Shown here: piece after piece, positions 40,686 through 50,163 of the stretch | Layout: each line of letters opens with the position of its first letter | Numbering within the stretch: position 1 is the first letter of the stretch | NCBI GenBank assembly: GCA_029555415.1 | Contig: JAKPSI010000018.1 | Location: forward strand, 62,001 to 126,000 | Direction of reading: 5' to 3' | From: Bacteroidota bacterium | GTDB taxonomy: Bacteria > Bacteroidota > Bacteroidia > Chitinophagales > Chitinophagaceae | DNA: 64,000 nucleotides | Translations under genes and position numbers: made by a program | The notes under the pieces: model-generated | Told to the model about the DNA's origin: nothing | Database searches by the model: none | The model's input: the letters and a program-made list of their open reading frames with translations, nothing else

Positions 40686-43600
40686 TTATCTTTTTAATAG
40701 TTTTTCATTCATGACAACTGCGCCGTACTTGTCTTCCGCCCTGACCAGGTAAATGCCCGGCGCAAGGGAAGAAAGATCAGACATGCTGAGTTGTGACGTA
40801 CCTCTGCCAACGGATTGCTTTTCCGATCTCACCATTTGACCAGCACTGTTCATTAATTTGATCGTATACACACCCGGATCATCGGTCGTAACCGCGATCA
40901 GGATATGATCGGTGAACGGATTCGGCCAAACGGACAGTCCGTTCGTTTGTTTCAGTTTGAGCGGTGCTACATTACTGTAAACGGAACGGTTGTCGATATC
41001 CACTTGTCTGATGCGGTAATACAAAGCAGTGTTGCTTGTCAGCGAACTGATATCATCCGCATAACTGTAATTCTTTTCGGTATTACTGTTGCCGGCTGCA
41101 GTGATACTCGCCACCGCGCTATAGTGTGCATTGTCCGTACTGCGCTGCAGTTCGAAATAGCTGCTGCGGAATTCCGTACGGGTGAGCCATTTCAGGCTCG
41201 CAGTATTACCGTTCTGGCTGGCCGTCAGTGTTAAACCGGTTACCGGCAGCGGGAACATCCAGGAAAGTGTATACGTAGCTGGTGTCGGGTCTTTCAGTCC
41301 TGCCGCATCCTTGAACGAGTATGTGAAGAATGTGGTAGTGGAACCGGTAGCGTTCGCTGTGAATTTGTACGTGAAAAGCGATGCATTGAATCCGGAAATG
41401 ACCTGCCCATTCGTTACTAATACACCATTATAATACAATTCACCTTTGGCGGGAATGGCATCGATCGCTACCGTACGTGTTGATAAACTGCAGCCTCCGC
41501 CGCAATCTTCCGGATCCGATCCGCTCAAGGCCGGCGGATTCGCGCCTACCCCATTCAGGGTGATACTTTGTCCGATCAGGGGTTGTGAAACATTCGCGCT
41601 GACAGGATCCGTATCCGGGAGTTGTTCGATCCCGAAATCGAACTCAGAACTGTTACTGTAACCAAAGGCCAGCGGGCCGATCACACCTGTATTGGAGAAT
41701 GTGGTACCCAAAAGACTTGTACCTGTGAAGCCCCATCCCGCAGGCGGTAATGCCGCAGGTGCCGGCTGACCGATCGTTCCCTGTGTAGTGGAAAGTACAA
41801 TTGAATATGTATTGCCGGGATCCACTTCAGTAAAGCTATAAGTACCATCCGCATTGGCGAGAGCGGTCTGTACAACATTACCTGAACCGTCAATAAGATT
41901 CACATATAAACTATAACCCGCATTGGTGGATGTTTCACCAGCTCCCAATGTGATATCGCCGTTCTTGTCATGCCACAGATCGCCGCTGATGGTGATCCCT
42001 GCTGAATTAACTGTGAATGACAATTTAGCTGTTGCACACAATGTGGAGGCACCCACACATGTTCCCGGGTTGAGCACGAAATCACAAACCTGGTAGGTGA
42101 GTGTATCGGTACCATGGAAACCTGTATTCGGAATGTATTTGATCAGTCCGTTGGCAAGAACAGATGCAGTACCATGCAACGGATCTACGGTAATGACAGG
42201 GTTCGTGAGTGTATTGCCATCCGGATCTGTATCGTTATCCGTTACCATATAGTAAACGGTTTGATTAAGCGGAGATGGATCGGCAACATCATCCACAGCA
42301 ACCGGTGCACTGTTGGCAGCGGCGGCGATGGTGACGGTTACGGTCGCGTTACCGGATGTTTTCGGCGACACGCCATCATCCGTTATTTTATATGTGAACG
42401 TGAACGAACCTGTATAACCTGTTGCGGGATAGAAAGTGACGGTGCCGTCAGCATTATTAACGAGTGTTCCGGCAGCAGGATTACTCAGGGCGCTGATGTT
42501 GCCTACTGTGAGCACGCCGTTCTCCGCATCGGTATCATTGGCGGTCAGGTCGATCTTCAGTTCCTGGCAGGGAAGGCCGGTTTTACTGTCGGCATTCGCA
42601 ACCGGTGTTTGGTTGTTGACGGTAATGATCACAAGGGCCGTATCGCTGAGTGGTGAAGAGGCGCAGGTTGCTGCGGCTGCCTCACTCAACTGATAAACCA
42701 ATGTATCGTTCCCGGTATAACCGGTTCCGGGCGTATAATCAATTGCGTTTCCGTTCACGGTTGCAGTTCCGTATTTGGGTGATGCCGTGATCACGGGCGT
42801 ACCTAATGAAGCGCCTTCCGGATCGGTATCATTCGTTTTTACGGTGATATTGACAAGCGTGCCAGAGTTGGTAGAGGCCAGATCTTTCACAATACTGGGT
42901 GCCGCGTTATTCACAGTGATATAGGCATAAGCCGTATCCTTCAATGTACCATCGGAAATGATATAAGAGATGCGGTCGGTACGCGGAAGCGTGCCGCTGG
43001 TTGAAGGAGTATAAATGATATTGGAACCTGAAGTGGTAGCTGTTGTACCCACACCATTGCCATACACACCGAATAAGGTCACGGTGTTTCCGGCATCCAC
43101 ATCATAACAACCGGCCAGCGCCGGGATCGTGACGGCCTGACCACTGAGGGTAGTGGCATAAACAGGATTCGCGAGTGGCGCGCGGTTAGGAATGGCTGCA
43201 CATGCTACTGTTACAACATAGGTCACCGTCAACTTAGGCCTAGAGGCCTGTGTACCATTATCCCTGGAAGCAAAAGTGTGGTAGCTGGATAAGGTTTCAT
43301 TCGTTTTTTGGATGATCCCGTAATTGCCTGCCGGGGTAGTGACCCAGGATTGTACCAATGAAGTGAGGTTCCAGGAGGCCACAAGCCCGGAAGTGGAACC
43401 TACAGAAACAGAGTCCGCAGGTGTTGCATTAAAGTCCCCGCCACCGGTTGTCCATGATACGTTAGAAGGATTGGTAACCGCATAGGTCCAGTTACATTCC
43501 GTTTCATTCCAGGTCCGGGTCAACGCGTGCACCGCGATCATTTTTGTTGTGGAAGAAGGGCTGGATGCCGCTGTTGTGGTGGTGGAGAAGGTCGCACTTT

Positions 43601-46376
43601 GTACGATCGCACCTGTCGGGATCTCACTGATATTGAAATAATAGATCGGTCTGCGTACGGTGCTGCTCCTGACGCCCGCATAGAAAGTAGTTTGCCCTGT
43701 TCCGCCATAGTTGGAGGAAGAACTTCCTTTTAAATAGGAGTCTTTGAAGTTCGTGGTCGTAGCGTTGGCGGTGGCGGCGTTCGTACCGGTCAGGCCATAC
43801 TGGAATATCTTCGTTACAACACCACTTCCGTTACTGGCTTTATAACTGCCGGCCACGCAACCATCATCATTGATCGTGATATACACTTTCGCAGTGTCGA
43901 TATATCCTTCCGTATTCACAGCAGAATAGCTAAGACTATCCGTACCGGAAACATCGGTATTGGAAATATAGGTGATCGTTCCATCCGGATTGATGCTGGC
44001 CTTACCGATCGTTGGTGGTACAGAGATCTCTTTCAATGTCAGCGCCAGTCCCTGCGGATCGGTATCGTTGCTGAGTACATTGATAACGGTCGGCTGATCC
44101 TCCAGAATCACGGCATTGTCGTTAGTCGTGGTCGGATCTTTTGAAATACAACTCAGGTATTCATATTCCACTGCATCCAGATATACGTTCCTGCCGGATG
44201 AGTTGGCCGTTCCGTTGTTTCCGGAACTGATCTTGATATATAACAATCCGCTGATTCCCGAAGGGATGGCGAATTTTGAGATTTGGGCGCTTGAGCTGGC
44301 GGCGGAGAATACCGTGGAGGTGGTCCAGGTGCCGTTCACAGCTCCCAGCTGGATGGTCACATACGTTGTAGAAGAGCTGCTGCCCTTCCAGTATACATTG
44401 ATCGAATCCTTATAACGCAAAGCAGCGCCTGAGCCTATTGGTAAAATGATATTATTCGTTCCTGTAATACCCATATTCAGATAATCCGTGCCTTCAGACG
44501 TGTAGGTAGCTTCATTATCATCCAGTGCAGCGGATGAAGTGGTTGCGGAAGAAACACCAGATTGACTGACGATCGATGCCAGATTGATGAAATTGACATC
44601 AGCCGGTCCATACACCGAATTGATGTTACATCCATTCGCATCCGTACCTCCCACTGATACACTGATCGTGCCGTTACTGGTCAGATTCTGCGTATTCGTA
44701 ACCGTGTAGGTGATAGTAGCTGTACCATTGAAGTTCGCATCCGGAGTGAATGTGATGCTGCCACTGCCATTGGAAACCCATACGCCTGCATTGGCAGGAC
44801 TGGCAGTACCCTGATTCAGACTGGTGAAGCTGATCGTAGAAGTATTCGGTATGTCGTTATCCAGTACATTCAATGTTACAGGTGTGCCCGGAGGGCATGT
44901 ACCCGAAATGGATACCGCATCATTTACAACAGTTGGCGCGGTGGGGGATGGAAGGATCGTAACCGGAAAAGACTGGAAAGCACTACGGCCACAATTATCC
45001 GTAACCGTACAAGTCACTACACAAGGACCCGCTGATGCATTTGGAGTGAATGTAGTGGAGGTGGCTGTAGGCGCAGAAAATGTACCATCTGCATTTGCAG
45101 TCCACTGATAAGTGAAACTGTTCCCCGGCAAAGGAGATGTTGCAGAAACGGAAAAACTCAGTACTTCGCCATTGCTGACCTGCAGATTCGCAGCCGGGCC
45201 TGTTCCATTGATCTGAGGTGCCTTCGGTGTGGTCTGGAAGAAACTGAAATTAAAGAACGCACGCATAGCGGCCACATCACCGGCCGTTCCTTTATTATGT
45301 GAGTGACCCGCTTCATACATCACATAACCGCGGGCAGGATCATCGAATGCGCGTCCGTATGCGATGAGCGCAGGTGCATTCCTGAGGTCCCCATTCGGAC
45401 TGGTCACATCTGTTTGTGAAGGATCATAGGTGATCACTTTCACGCCGGCATTCCAGCGTGCAACACCACCGGTCTGACGCGGAATGAATACCGTTTCAGA
45501 ACCTTTTACCAGCGCGGCATCCGGCAAACCCATGAATTGAGCAATAGGATCGCTCGGAAGTCTTGTTGTGAATGGAGCAGACGGAGCACTGTGCGCGGTC
45601 CAGAGTAATAAACTATTACTGTTCGCATAGGTTGCGGTGACCAGCGGAGTAGTGGCTGTCGCATCCTTTGTCGTTAAAAAGTTGGTCTGATCGCTTGTGT
45701 TCGCGGGGTTCACCATATTCTCGATCGCACTTACCGCATGGCAAGCCGCCCAGATACTTCCGAAATAGTCCCGGTTCCACGCCAGCAGATTACTGTGGGT
45801 GGCCCATGTGGGTTCAGCGTGCGGCATCACGAAGAAGTCATCACAACTCCCCAGTGTTTGCGGCGATTTCCAGTTATAGGCGGCCGGGAATGCAGCATTG
45901 CTGATCCCAGCGCTGATCAGATAAGTTTCCGCGATCGCACCATTCTGTACATCCAGCGTCCAGCGCGGATACGATTTGATCGTATAGGTTACATCCACCG
46001 TGAGCGCGGAATTAGTGGTCGTACCCACTACTCCCTGGCCGGTCCAGTAAGTGATACGGCTGTTCACGGCAGTCGTACGGTATTCTGCGGGAATGATAAA
46101 GGTGCCGCCTTTGTACTGCACGCCATTATAAGTGAAGTCGGCGCCATCTTTCAGTTTCGACTGACTGATGACCCACTTGATGGGCACACTGTAATTCCTC
46201 AGCAGATCATACATGAGGCCGTAGGGTTTGATGCCATTGGCGATGGTCTGCGGATTCGTGGCACCCATATTGATGATGAAGGCACCGGAAGAAAGTGTTT
46301 CGGATTGCGCCTGGGATGTAATACTGCTCAGCGTCAGAGCCAGTACCGCCAGGGTTGAGCGGAAAATTTTTCTCAT
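40686..46376 (-). CDS. Giant T9SS multidomain surface protein
   Basis: A 1896-residue exported protein. Signal peptide to about 24; unrecognised N-terminal domain about 27-385 (DDFFVMPHAEPTW, WAACHAVSAIEN, YEAGHSHNKG); PKD-like module to about 480; Ig/cadherin-like repeats at about 480-580, 750-845 and 1060-1457 (VLSNDTDP, NDTDPDG motifs); a jelly-roll-like region 585-748; DNRLRE-like domain 855-1055; SdrD-B-like domain about 1458-1560; Ig-like 1570-1720; fibronectin-like 1725-1815; T9SS sorting domain 1818-1896. The ATG at 46376 gives a clean signal; the frame is open to 46430. Likely an adhesin or surface enzyme. Confidence 0.88.
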   Translation of the reverse strand: MRKIFRSTLAVLALTLSSITSQAQSETLSSGAFIINMGATNPQTIANGIKPYGLMYDLLRNYSVPIKWVISQSKLKDGADFTYNGVQYKGGTFIIPAEYRTTAVNSRITYWTGQGVVGTTTNSALTVDVTYTIKSYPRWTLDVQNGAIAETYLISAGISNAAFPAAYNWKSPQTLGSCDDFFVMPHAEPTWATHSNLLAWNRDYFGSIWAACHAVSAIENMVNPANTSDQTNFLTTKDATATTPLVTATYANSNSLLLWTAHSAPSAPFTTRLPSDPIAQFMGLPDAALVKGSETVFIPRQTGGVARWNAGVKVITYDPSQTDVTSPNGDLRNAPALIAYGRAFDDPARGYVMYEAGHSHNKGTAGDVAAMRAFFNFSFFQTTPKAPQINGTGPAANLQVSNGEVLSFSVSATSPLPGNSFTYQWTANADGTFSAPTATSTTFTPNASAGPCVVTCTVTDNCGRSAFQSFPVTILPSPTAPTVVNDAVSISGTCPPGTPVTLNVLDNDIPNTSTISFTSLNQGTASPANAGVWVSNGSGSITFTPDANFNGTATITYTVTNTQNLTSNGTISVSVGGTDANGCNINSVYGPADVNFINLASIVSQSGVSSATTSSAALDDNEATYTSEGTDYLNMGITGTNNIILPIGSGAALRYKDSINVYWKGSSSSTTYVTIQLGAVNGTWTTSTVFSAASSSAQISKFAIPSGISGLLYIKISSGNNGTANSSGRNVYLDAVEYEYLSCISKDPTTTNDNAVILEDQPTVINVLSNDTDPQGLALTLKEISVPPTIGKASINPDGTITYISNTDVSGTDSLSYSAVNTEGYIDTAKVYITINDDGCVAGSYKASNGSGVVTKIFQYGLTGTNAATANATTTNFKDSYLKGSSSSNYGGTGQTTFYAGVRSSTVRRPIYYFNISEIPTGAIVQSATFSTTTTAASSPSSTTKMIAVHALTRTWNETECNWTYAVTNPSNVSWTTGGGDFNATPADSVSVGSTSGLVASWNLTSLVQSWVTTPAGNYGIIQKTNETLSSYHTFASRDNGTQASRPKLTVTYVVTVACAAIPNRAPLANPVYATTLSGQAVTIPALAGCYDVDAGNTVTLFGVYGNGVGTTATTSGSNIIYTPSTSGTLPRTDRISYIISDGTLKDTAYAYITVNNAAPSIVKDLASTNSGTLVNITVKTNDTDPEGASLGTPVITASPKYGTATVNGNAIDYTPGTGYTGNDTLVYQLSEAAAATCASSPLSDTALVIITVNNQTPVANADSKTGLPCQELKIDLTANDTDAENGVLTVGNISALSNPAAGTLVNNADGTVTFYPATGYTGSFTFTYKITDDGVSPKTSGNATVTVTIAAAANSAPVAVDDVADPSPLNQTVYYMVTDNDTDPDGNTLTNPVITVDPLHGTASVLANGLIKYIPNTGFHGTDTLTYQVCDFVLNPGTCVGASTLCATAKLSFTVNSAGITISGDLWHDKNGDITLGAGETSTNAGYSLYVNLIDGSGNVVQTALANADGTYSFTEVDPGNTYSIVLSTTQGTIGQPAPAALPPAGWGFTGTSLLGTTFSNTGVIGPLAFGYSNSSEFDFGIEQLPDTDPVSANVSQPLIGQSITLNGVGANPPALSGSDPEDCGGGCSLSTRTVAIDAIPAKGELYYNGVLVTNGQVISGFNASLFTYKFTANATGSTTTFFTYSFKDAAGLKDPTPATYTLSWMFPLPVTGLTLTASQNGNTASLKWLTRTEFRSSYFELQRSTDNAHYSAVASITAAGNSNTEKNYSYADDISSLTSNTALYYRIRQVDIDNRSVYSNVAPLKLKQTNGLSVWPNPFTDHILIAVTTDDPGVYTIKLMNSAGQMVRSEKQSVGRGTSQLSMSDLSSLAPGIYLVRAEDKYGAVVMNEKLLKR

Positions 46377-46384
46377 AAAAACGG

Positions 46385-46402
46385 ATATTGAATGATCAAT
46401 AT
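46385..46402 (-). repeat. Inverted repeat in the leader of the giant T9SS gene
   Basis: ATATTGA, spacer ATGA, TCAATAT: a 7-bp perfect stem 9 bp before the start codon. It could influence initiation or bind a regulator. Confidence 0.35.
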
Positions 46403-46648
46403 TGACGGGTGTTCTTTTTAAGGACGACATCCCGCATCATTCCGGACAAATAGAATGATGAGACAAATCAATGACTTTGAACGGATACGAACAATGATCT
46501 ATGTTGATAAGATGTGCTGATTATGAATAATTACGTTCAAGCACTTACGTGGTCCACTAAATACTACTACAAAAAGGGGGCACTTCAGTAGTAATCAAGC
46601 CGGCCTTGCTGCAAAAACACATTTAATTTTTCTTCCGCATCTTTGCGC

Positions 46649-47224
46649 ATGCTTTCTTCCAAAAAACTGATCATTCTGGCTGCGCCATCCGGTGCCGGTA
46701 AAACATCCGTATCGCGACATCTACTGAAAACTTTCGCAGGGCAACTGGCTTTTTCCATTTCTGCCGCTACAAGATCACCTCGGAACAATGAAAAAGACAA
46801 AGTGGATTATTACTTCATTACGCCCGCGGCGTTCAAGCAAAAGATCAGCGAAGACGCATTCGCGGAATGGGAAATGGTGTATGAAGGAAAATATTATGGC
46901 ACCCTGAGATCCGAACTGGAAAGGATCTGGAATGAAGGCAAAGCGCCCTTGCTGGATGTGGATGTCAAGGGCGGTATACATATCCAGGAGCAATATAAGG
47001 GTCAGTGCCTTTCCCTTTTCATTGAGCCCCCCTCCATTGAAGAGCTCCGCCGCAGGCTGGTGTCCAGGGGCACAGAAACCCCCGAATCCCTTGAGGCCCG
47101 GATCAGCAAGGCTACGTATGAGCTTTCCTTCAAAGACCGCTTTAACCACATCATTATCAACGACAAACTGGAAAATGCCTGCGCGGAAGCCGAGGCCGCC
47201 GTCCGGGCATTTCTGGCCTCGTGA
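46649..47224 (+). CDS. gmk: Guanylate kinase
   Basis: A 191-residue GMP kinase. The P-loop is APSGAGKTS; the GMP-binding segment contains SISAATRSPRNNEKDKVDYYFI and EWEMVYEGKYYGTLRSELE. LDVDVKGGIHIQEQY and FIEPPSIEELRRRLVSRGTE complete the family pattern. It makes GDP from GMP. A start two codons earlier (TTG at 46643) is possible; the ATG at 46649 is preferred. A CATCTTTG box just before the ATG suggests a very short or absent leader. Confidence 0.95.
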   Translation: MLSSKKLIILAAPSGAGKTSVSRHLLKTFAGQLAFSISAATRSPRNNEKDKVDYYFITPAAFKQKISEDAFAEWEMVYEGKYYGTLRSELERIWNEGKAPLLDVDVKGGIHIQEQYKGQCLSLFIEPPSIEELRRRLVSRGTETPESLEARISKATYELSFKDRFNHIIINDKLENACAEAEAAVRAFLAS

Positions 47225-47257
47225 ACCCTTCTTTACCCTTATTGTTATCTTTAGTCC

Positions 47258-48508
47258 ATGTTTGACTGGAAAACGATCATTCTTTTTATCCTTACCTGGC
47301 TCATGATGTTCTTTTTCGCGGGCATCGAAATGGCATTTTACAGTGCCAACAGGCTGACGCTTGAGTTACGTAAAAAACAGGGAGGACTGAACGGACAACT
47401 GGTGTCCAAATTCATTGAATCACCCGCAGCCTTTCTGGGTTCCACCCTTATCGGGTTCAGCATCTTCCTGACCTTTTTCATTTTGCAGATCAGTACAGTG
47501 ATGAAACCGGTGTGGAATTATTTCAAGATCACTTCCGCGACCATTCACCTGGTCACCGAAATAACACTCGCCACTTTTGTCGTACTCATCTTCGCGGAGT
47601 TCATTCCCCGTGCGATCTTCAGGGCACGCAGCAATGTGTTACTGCATGGATTGGCAAGGGTCACGGATTTCTTTTACCGGTTGTTCTATCCGGTGGCCGA
47701 TATGCTGATCCGTTTATCCGAATGGATGCTTAAATATGTTTTCAATGTCAGGATCGATAAACAAAAGGAATCATTCACAAGGAATGAACTGAAGAATCTC
47801 TTCCGGCCTCAGGTCGTGGATGAGCGGCAGGACCGCAGCACCCAGTTACTGGAAAATGCACAGGAACTTCCGAAGATCAGGATCCGCCAGTGTCTGGTGC
47901 CACGCAAGGAAATCATCGGTATTGAAGCCTCCACTTCCATGGAAGATGTACGCAAACGTTTCATCGATACCAAACTCAGTAAACTGGTGGTGTATGAGCA
48001 GAATATCGACCACATCATTGGTTATTTACATCAGCTCGATCTATTCAAGAACCCTTCCGACCTGAATTCCATCCTGCTGCCCATTCCGGCCGTTCCGGAA
48101 AGCATGAGTGCAAGTGACCTGATCACCAAATTCACGACAGAGCGTAAAAGCATCGCCTGGGTGGTGGATGAATTCGGTGGCACCGCAGGGATCATTACCA
48201 TGGAAGATGTGCTGGAAGAATTATTCGGAGAGATACAGGACGAATACGATATCCAGGAATTCACGGAAAAGCAACTGGGCGAAAATGAATACCAGTTCTC
48301 CGGTCGCCTGGAGATCGACTACCTGGAACAGAAATACCATTTTGAATTCGGTGATGATGTGTCAGAAACCCTTTCCGGCTACATCATCAATTATCATGAA
48401 ACGATCCCCAGCCAGAAGGAACGGATCATCATCGGTGATTACGAATTCGATATCCTGGCGGTAAGCGATACAAGGATAGAGATGGTGAAAGTGAAAAAAC
48501 TCAAGTAA
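47258..48508 (+). CDS. CNNM/CorC (HlyC-type) family membrane transporter
   Basis: A 416-residue protein: DUF21/CNNM membrane domain about 1-180 (MFFFAGIEMAFYSANRLTLELRKKQGG with the conserved small-residue motif), a CBS pair about 205-330 (CLVPRKEIIGIEASTSMEDVRKRFIDTKLSKLVVYEQNIDHIIGYLHQLDLF; AWVVDEFGGTAGIITMEDVLEELFGEIQDEYD), and a CorC_HlyC domain at the end (SETLSGYIINYHETIPSQKERIIIGDYEFDIL). Relatives are implicated in Mg/Co/Na export. It lies 33 bp after gmk, with a TATCTTTA box in the gap (47246-47253). Confidence 0.9.
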   Translation: MFDWKTIILFILTWLMMFFFAGIEMAFYSANRLTLELRKKQGGLNGQLVSKFIESPAAFLGSTLIGFSIFLTFFILQISTVMKPVWNYFKITSATIHLVTEITLATFVVLIFAEFIPRAIFRARSNVLLHGLARVTDFFYRLFYPVADMLIRLSEWMLKYVFNVRIDKQKESFTRNELKNLFRPQVVDERQDRSTQLLENAQELPKIRIRQCLVPRKEIIGIEASTSMEDVRKRFIDTKLSKLVVYEQNIDHIIGYLHQLDLFKNPSDLNSILLPIPAVPESMSASDLITKFTTERKSIAWVVDEFGGTAGIITMEDVLEELFGEIQDEYDIQEFTEKQLGENEYQFSGRLEIDYLEQKYHFEFGDDVSETLSGYIINYHETIPSQKERIIIGDYEFDILAVSDTRIEMVKVKKLK

Positions 48509-48612
48509 TAGTGAATAAATGATAACTGATAATGGATAATGGCGACACTCTGCAGGACAGCACGAGTTGCGGGATCAAAGACTACTGACTAACGACTATC
48601 GACTATGGACTG
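48509..48612. repeat. Word repeats between CNNM gene and tatC
   Basis: GTGAATAAATGATAACTG and TAATGGATAATGG (GATAATGG words) then AAAGACTACTGACTAACG and ACTATCGACTATGGACT (GACTA words, 48576-48612). The second array lies immediately upstream of the tatC -7 element. Confidence 0.5.
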
Positions 48613-48624
48613 CTTCGCCTTCCT

Positions 48625-48632
48625 TATCTTTG
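48625..48632 (+). promoter_or_regulatory. Predicted -7 element of tatC
   Basis: TATCTTTG, an exact TAnnTTTG match, 20 bp before the tatC start, implying a leader of about 14 nt. The -33 position falls inside the GACTA word array. Confidence 0.55.
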
Positions 48633-48652
48633 CCCTTCCCAAATAACCCCCG

Positions 48653-49507
48653 ATGGCCTTACTTGATTTTTTTAGCCGCAGAGGCGCTGACGAAAAGGCG
48701 GAAATGACCTTCATTGACCACCTGGAGGAACTGCGCTGGCACGTGATCCGCTCGGTGATCGCGATCCTCATCGGGGCTGTAGTGGTCATGTTCTTTTCCA
48801 ATCAGATCGTTGATGGCATTCTGATGGCACCCACCCGGCCGGATTTCATTTCCGCACGCTGGTTCTGTAAGCTGAGTCATTTGATGCATATCGGGGATAC
48901 CTTATGCTTCCCGCCGGTGGATGCGAAATTCCTGGAGAATACGATGACCGGTCAATTCATTTCTTATTTCACGGTCGGTTTCATCGGAGGTTTCATCATC
49001 GCCTTCCCTTATGTATTCTGGGAATTCTGGCGTTTTGTAAAACCCGCGCTTTCTGAGAAAGAAACGAAGAAGACAAGATTCGTGATCTTCTGGGTATCCT
49101 TCCTCTTCTTCCTGGGTGTGGCGTTCGGCTATTTTGTACTGACCCCCTTCATGGTCAATTTCTATTTCAATTTCAAACTGAGTACCCAGATCGTGATCAT
49201 GCCTTCATTCTCCGATTATATGGAGAATCTGATCTATACGACGGTTGGTATCGGATTGCTTTTCCAGTTACCCCTGCTGGTCATGGTACTGGCCCGACTG
49301 GGTATCATCACCGGCCGTTTCCTGAAAAAATACAGAAAGCACGCGTTCGTCCTCATCCTGATCGCGGCGGCCATCATCACCCCTTCGACCGACCCGTTCA
49401 GTCTTACCATTGTCACTATTCCACTGTACCTGTTGTTCGAAGCAAGCGTCGTCATCGCTTCCCGGATCAATAAAGAGCAGGAAGAGAAGGCGAAGGAATG
49501 GAGCTGA
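48653..49507 (+). CDS. tatC: Twin-arginine translocase subunit TatC
   Basis: A 284-residue inner-membrane protein with six helices. The Tat signal-binding N-terminus is MTFIDHLEELRWHVIRSV, and the block FPYVFWEFWRFVKPALSEKEKK-type is present. FFLGVAFGYFVLTPFMVNFYFNF and GIGLLFQLPLLVMVLARLGIIT follow, then AAAIITPSTDPFSLTIVTIPLYLLFEASV. An insertion of about 45 residues in the first periplasmic loop (APTRPDFISARWFCKLSHLMHIGD) is typical of Bacteroidota TatC. It would export the Gfo/Idh/MocA enzyme at 10921. Confidence 0.96.
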   Translation: MALLDFFSRRGADEKAEMTFIDHLEELRWHVIRSVIAILIGAVVVMFFSNQIVDGILMAPTRPDFISARWFCKLSHLMHIGDTLCFPPVDAKFLENTMTGQFISYFTVGFIGGFIIAFPYVFWEFWRFVKPALSEKETKKTRFVIFWVSFLFFLGVAFGYFVLTPFMVNFYFNFKLSTQIVIMPSFSDYMENLIYTTVGIGLLFQLPLLVMVLARLGIITGRFLKKYRKHAFVLILIAAAIITPSTDPFSLTIVTIPLYLLFEASVVIASRINKEQEEKAKEWS

Positions 49508-49509
49508 TG

Positions 49510-49606
49510 AGATAGTCGGTAGTCATTAATCAGTAGTCATTAGACTTTGTTATGTAACTTTATGTGAGGGCCGCATTCAATATTCAAAATTCAGCATTCA
49601 AAATTT
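49510..49606. repeat. Word repeats between tatC and rpiB
   Basis: GATAGTCGGTAGTCATTAA then TCAGTAGTCATTAG (TAGTC words) followed by ATTCAATATTCAAAATTC and AGCATTCAAAATT (TTCAAAATT words, 49573-49606). Together they occupy the 104-bp gap upstream of rpiB. Confidence 0.5.
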
Positions 49607-49611
49607 CTCTT

Positions 49612-50070
49612 ATGCTTCATTCAGATTTCGACCTCAGCAAACCCATCGCCATCGGCAGTGATCATGCAGGGTATGACTATAAAGAAGACCTGATCTCTTT
49701 CCTGGAAGGGAAAGGGCTTCCGTTCAAAGATTTTGGCACCCATACAAAAGATTCGGTTGATTATCCCGATTTCGCGCATCCGGTTGCGGCAGCTGTGGAA
49801 TCCGGTGAAGCGGCCTTCGGCATCCTGCTTTGCGGAAGTGCCAACGGAGTGGCCATCACAGCCAACAAACACCAGGGTGTACGTGCGGCGATCTGCTGGG
49901 GAGAAGAGCTGGCACAGCTTTCCCGCGCACATAATGACGCCAATGTGATCTGTATCCCGGCCAGGTTCGTTCGGGAAGGTGACGCAGAGAAAATGGTCAC
50001 ATTATTCATTACCACCGCATTTGAGGGCGGCAGGCACCAGAACCGGGTGAACAAGATCGCCTGCTCCTGA
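49612..50070 (+). CDS. rpiB: Ribose 5-phosphate isomerase B
   Basis: A 152-residue isomerase interconverting ribose-5-phosphate and ribulose-5-phosphate. IAIGSDHAGYDYKEDL opens the fold. YPDFAHPVAAAVESGEAAFGILLCGSANGVAITANKHQGVRAAICW contains the catalytic Cys and the substrate glycine loop. SRAHNDANVICIPARF and TAFEGGRHQNRVNKI finish the family signature. The ATG at 49612 is used; the longer frame lies in the word repeat. Confidence 0.95.
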   Translation: MLHSDFDLSKPIAIGSDHAGYDYKEDLISFLEGKGLPFKDFGTHTKDSVDYPDFAHPVAAAVESGEAAFGILLCGSANGVAITANKHQGVRAAICWGEELAQLSRAHNDANVICIPARFVREGDAEKMVTLFITTAFEGGRHQNRVNKIACS

Positions 50071-50120
50071 CACCATTCATCATAACATCAGGTTCCTTAT
50101 AACCGAAACTCACTAAGTTT

Positions 50121-50152
50121 GATCCCGACCCTCCCGTCGGGATCGTTCTTTA
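50121..50152 (+). terminator. Rho-independent terminator of rpiB
   Basis: GATCCCGAC, loop CCTCCC, GTCGGGATC, then GTTCTTTAAA. It lies just before the M28 peptidase start (50164). A TAAGTTTG box at 50114-50121 touches its left arm, but a start site there would fall within the hairpin. Confidence 0.75.
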
Positions 50153-50163
50153 AACCCACACAC

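Noticed and set aside
41060-45200. Possible tandem DNA repeat or CRISPR-like array in the giant T9SS gene
   Set aside because: The repeated NDTDP-type motifs are protein-level Ig/cadherin-like domains of about 90-100 residues; the DNA copies are diverged and there are no short identical repeats with spacers.
50114-50121. TAAGTTTG as promoter of the M28 peptidase
   Set aside because: It matches the -7 consensus, but the predicted start would fall inside the rpiB terminator hairpin, so it is not listed as a promoter.
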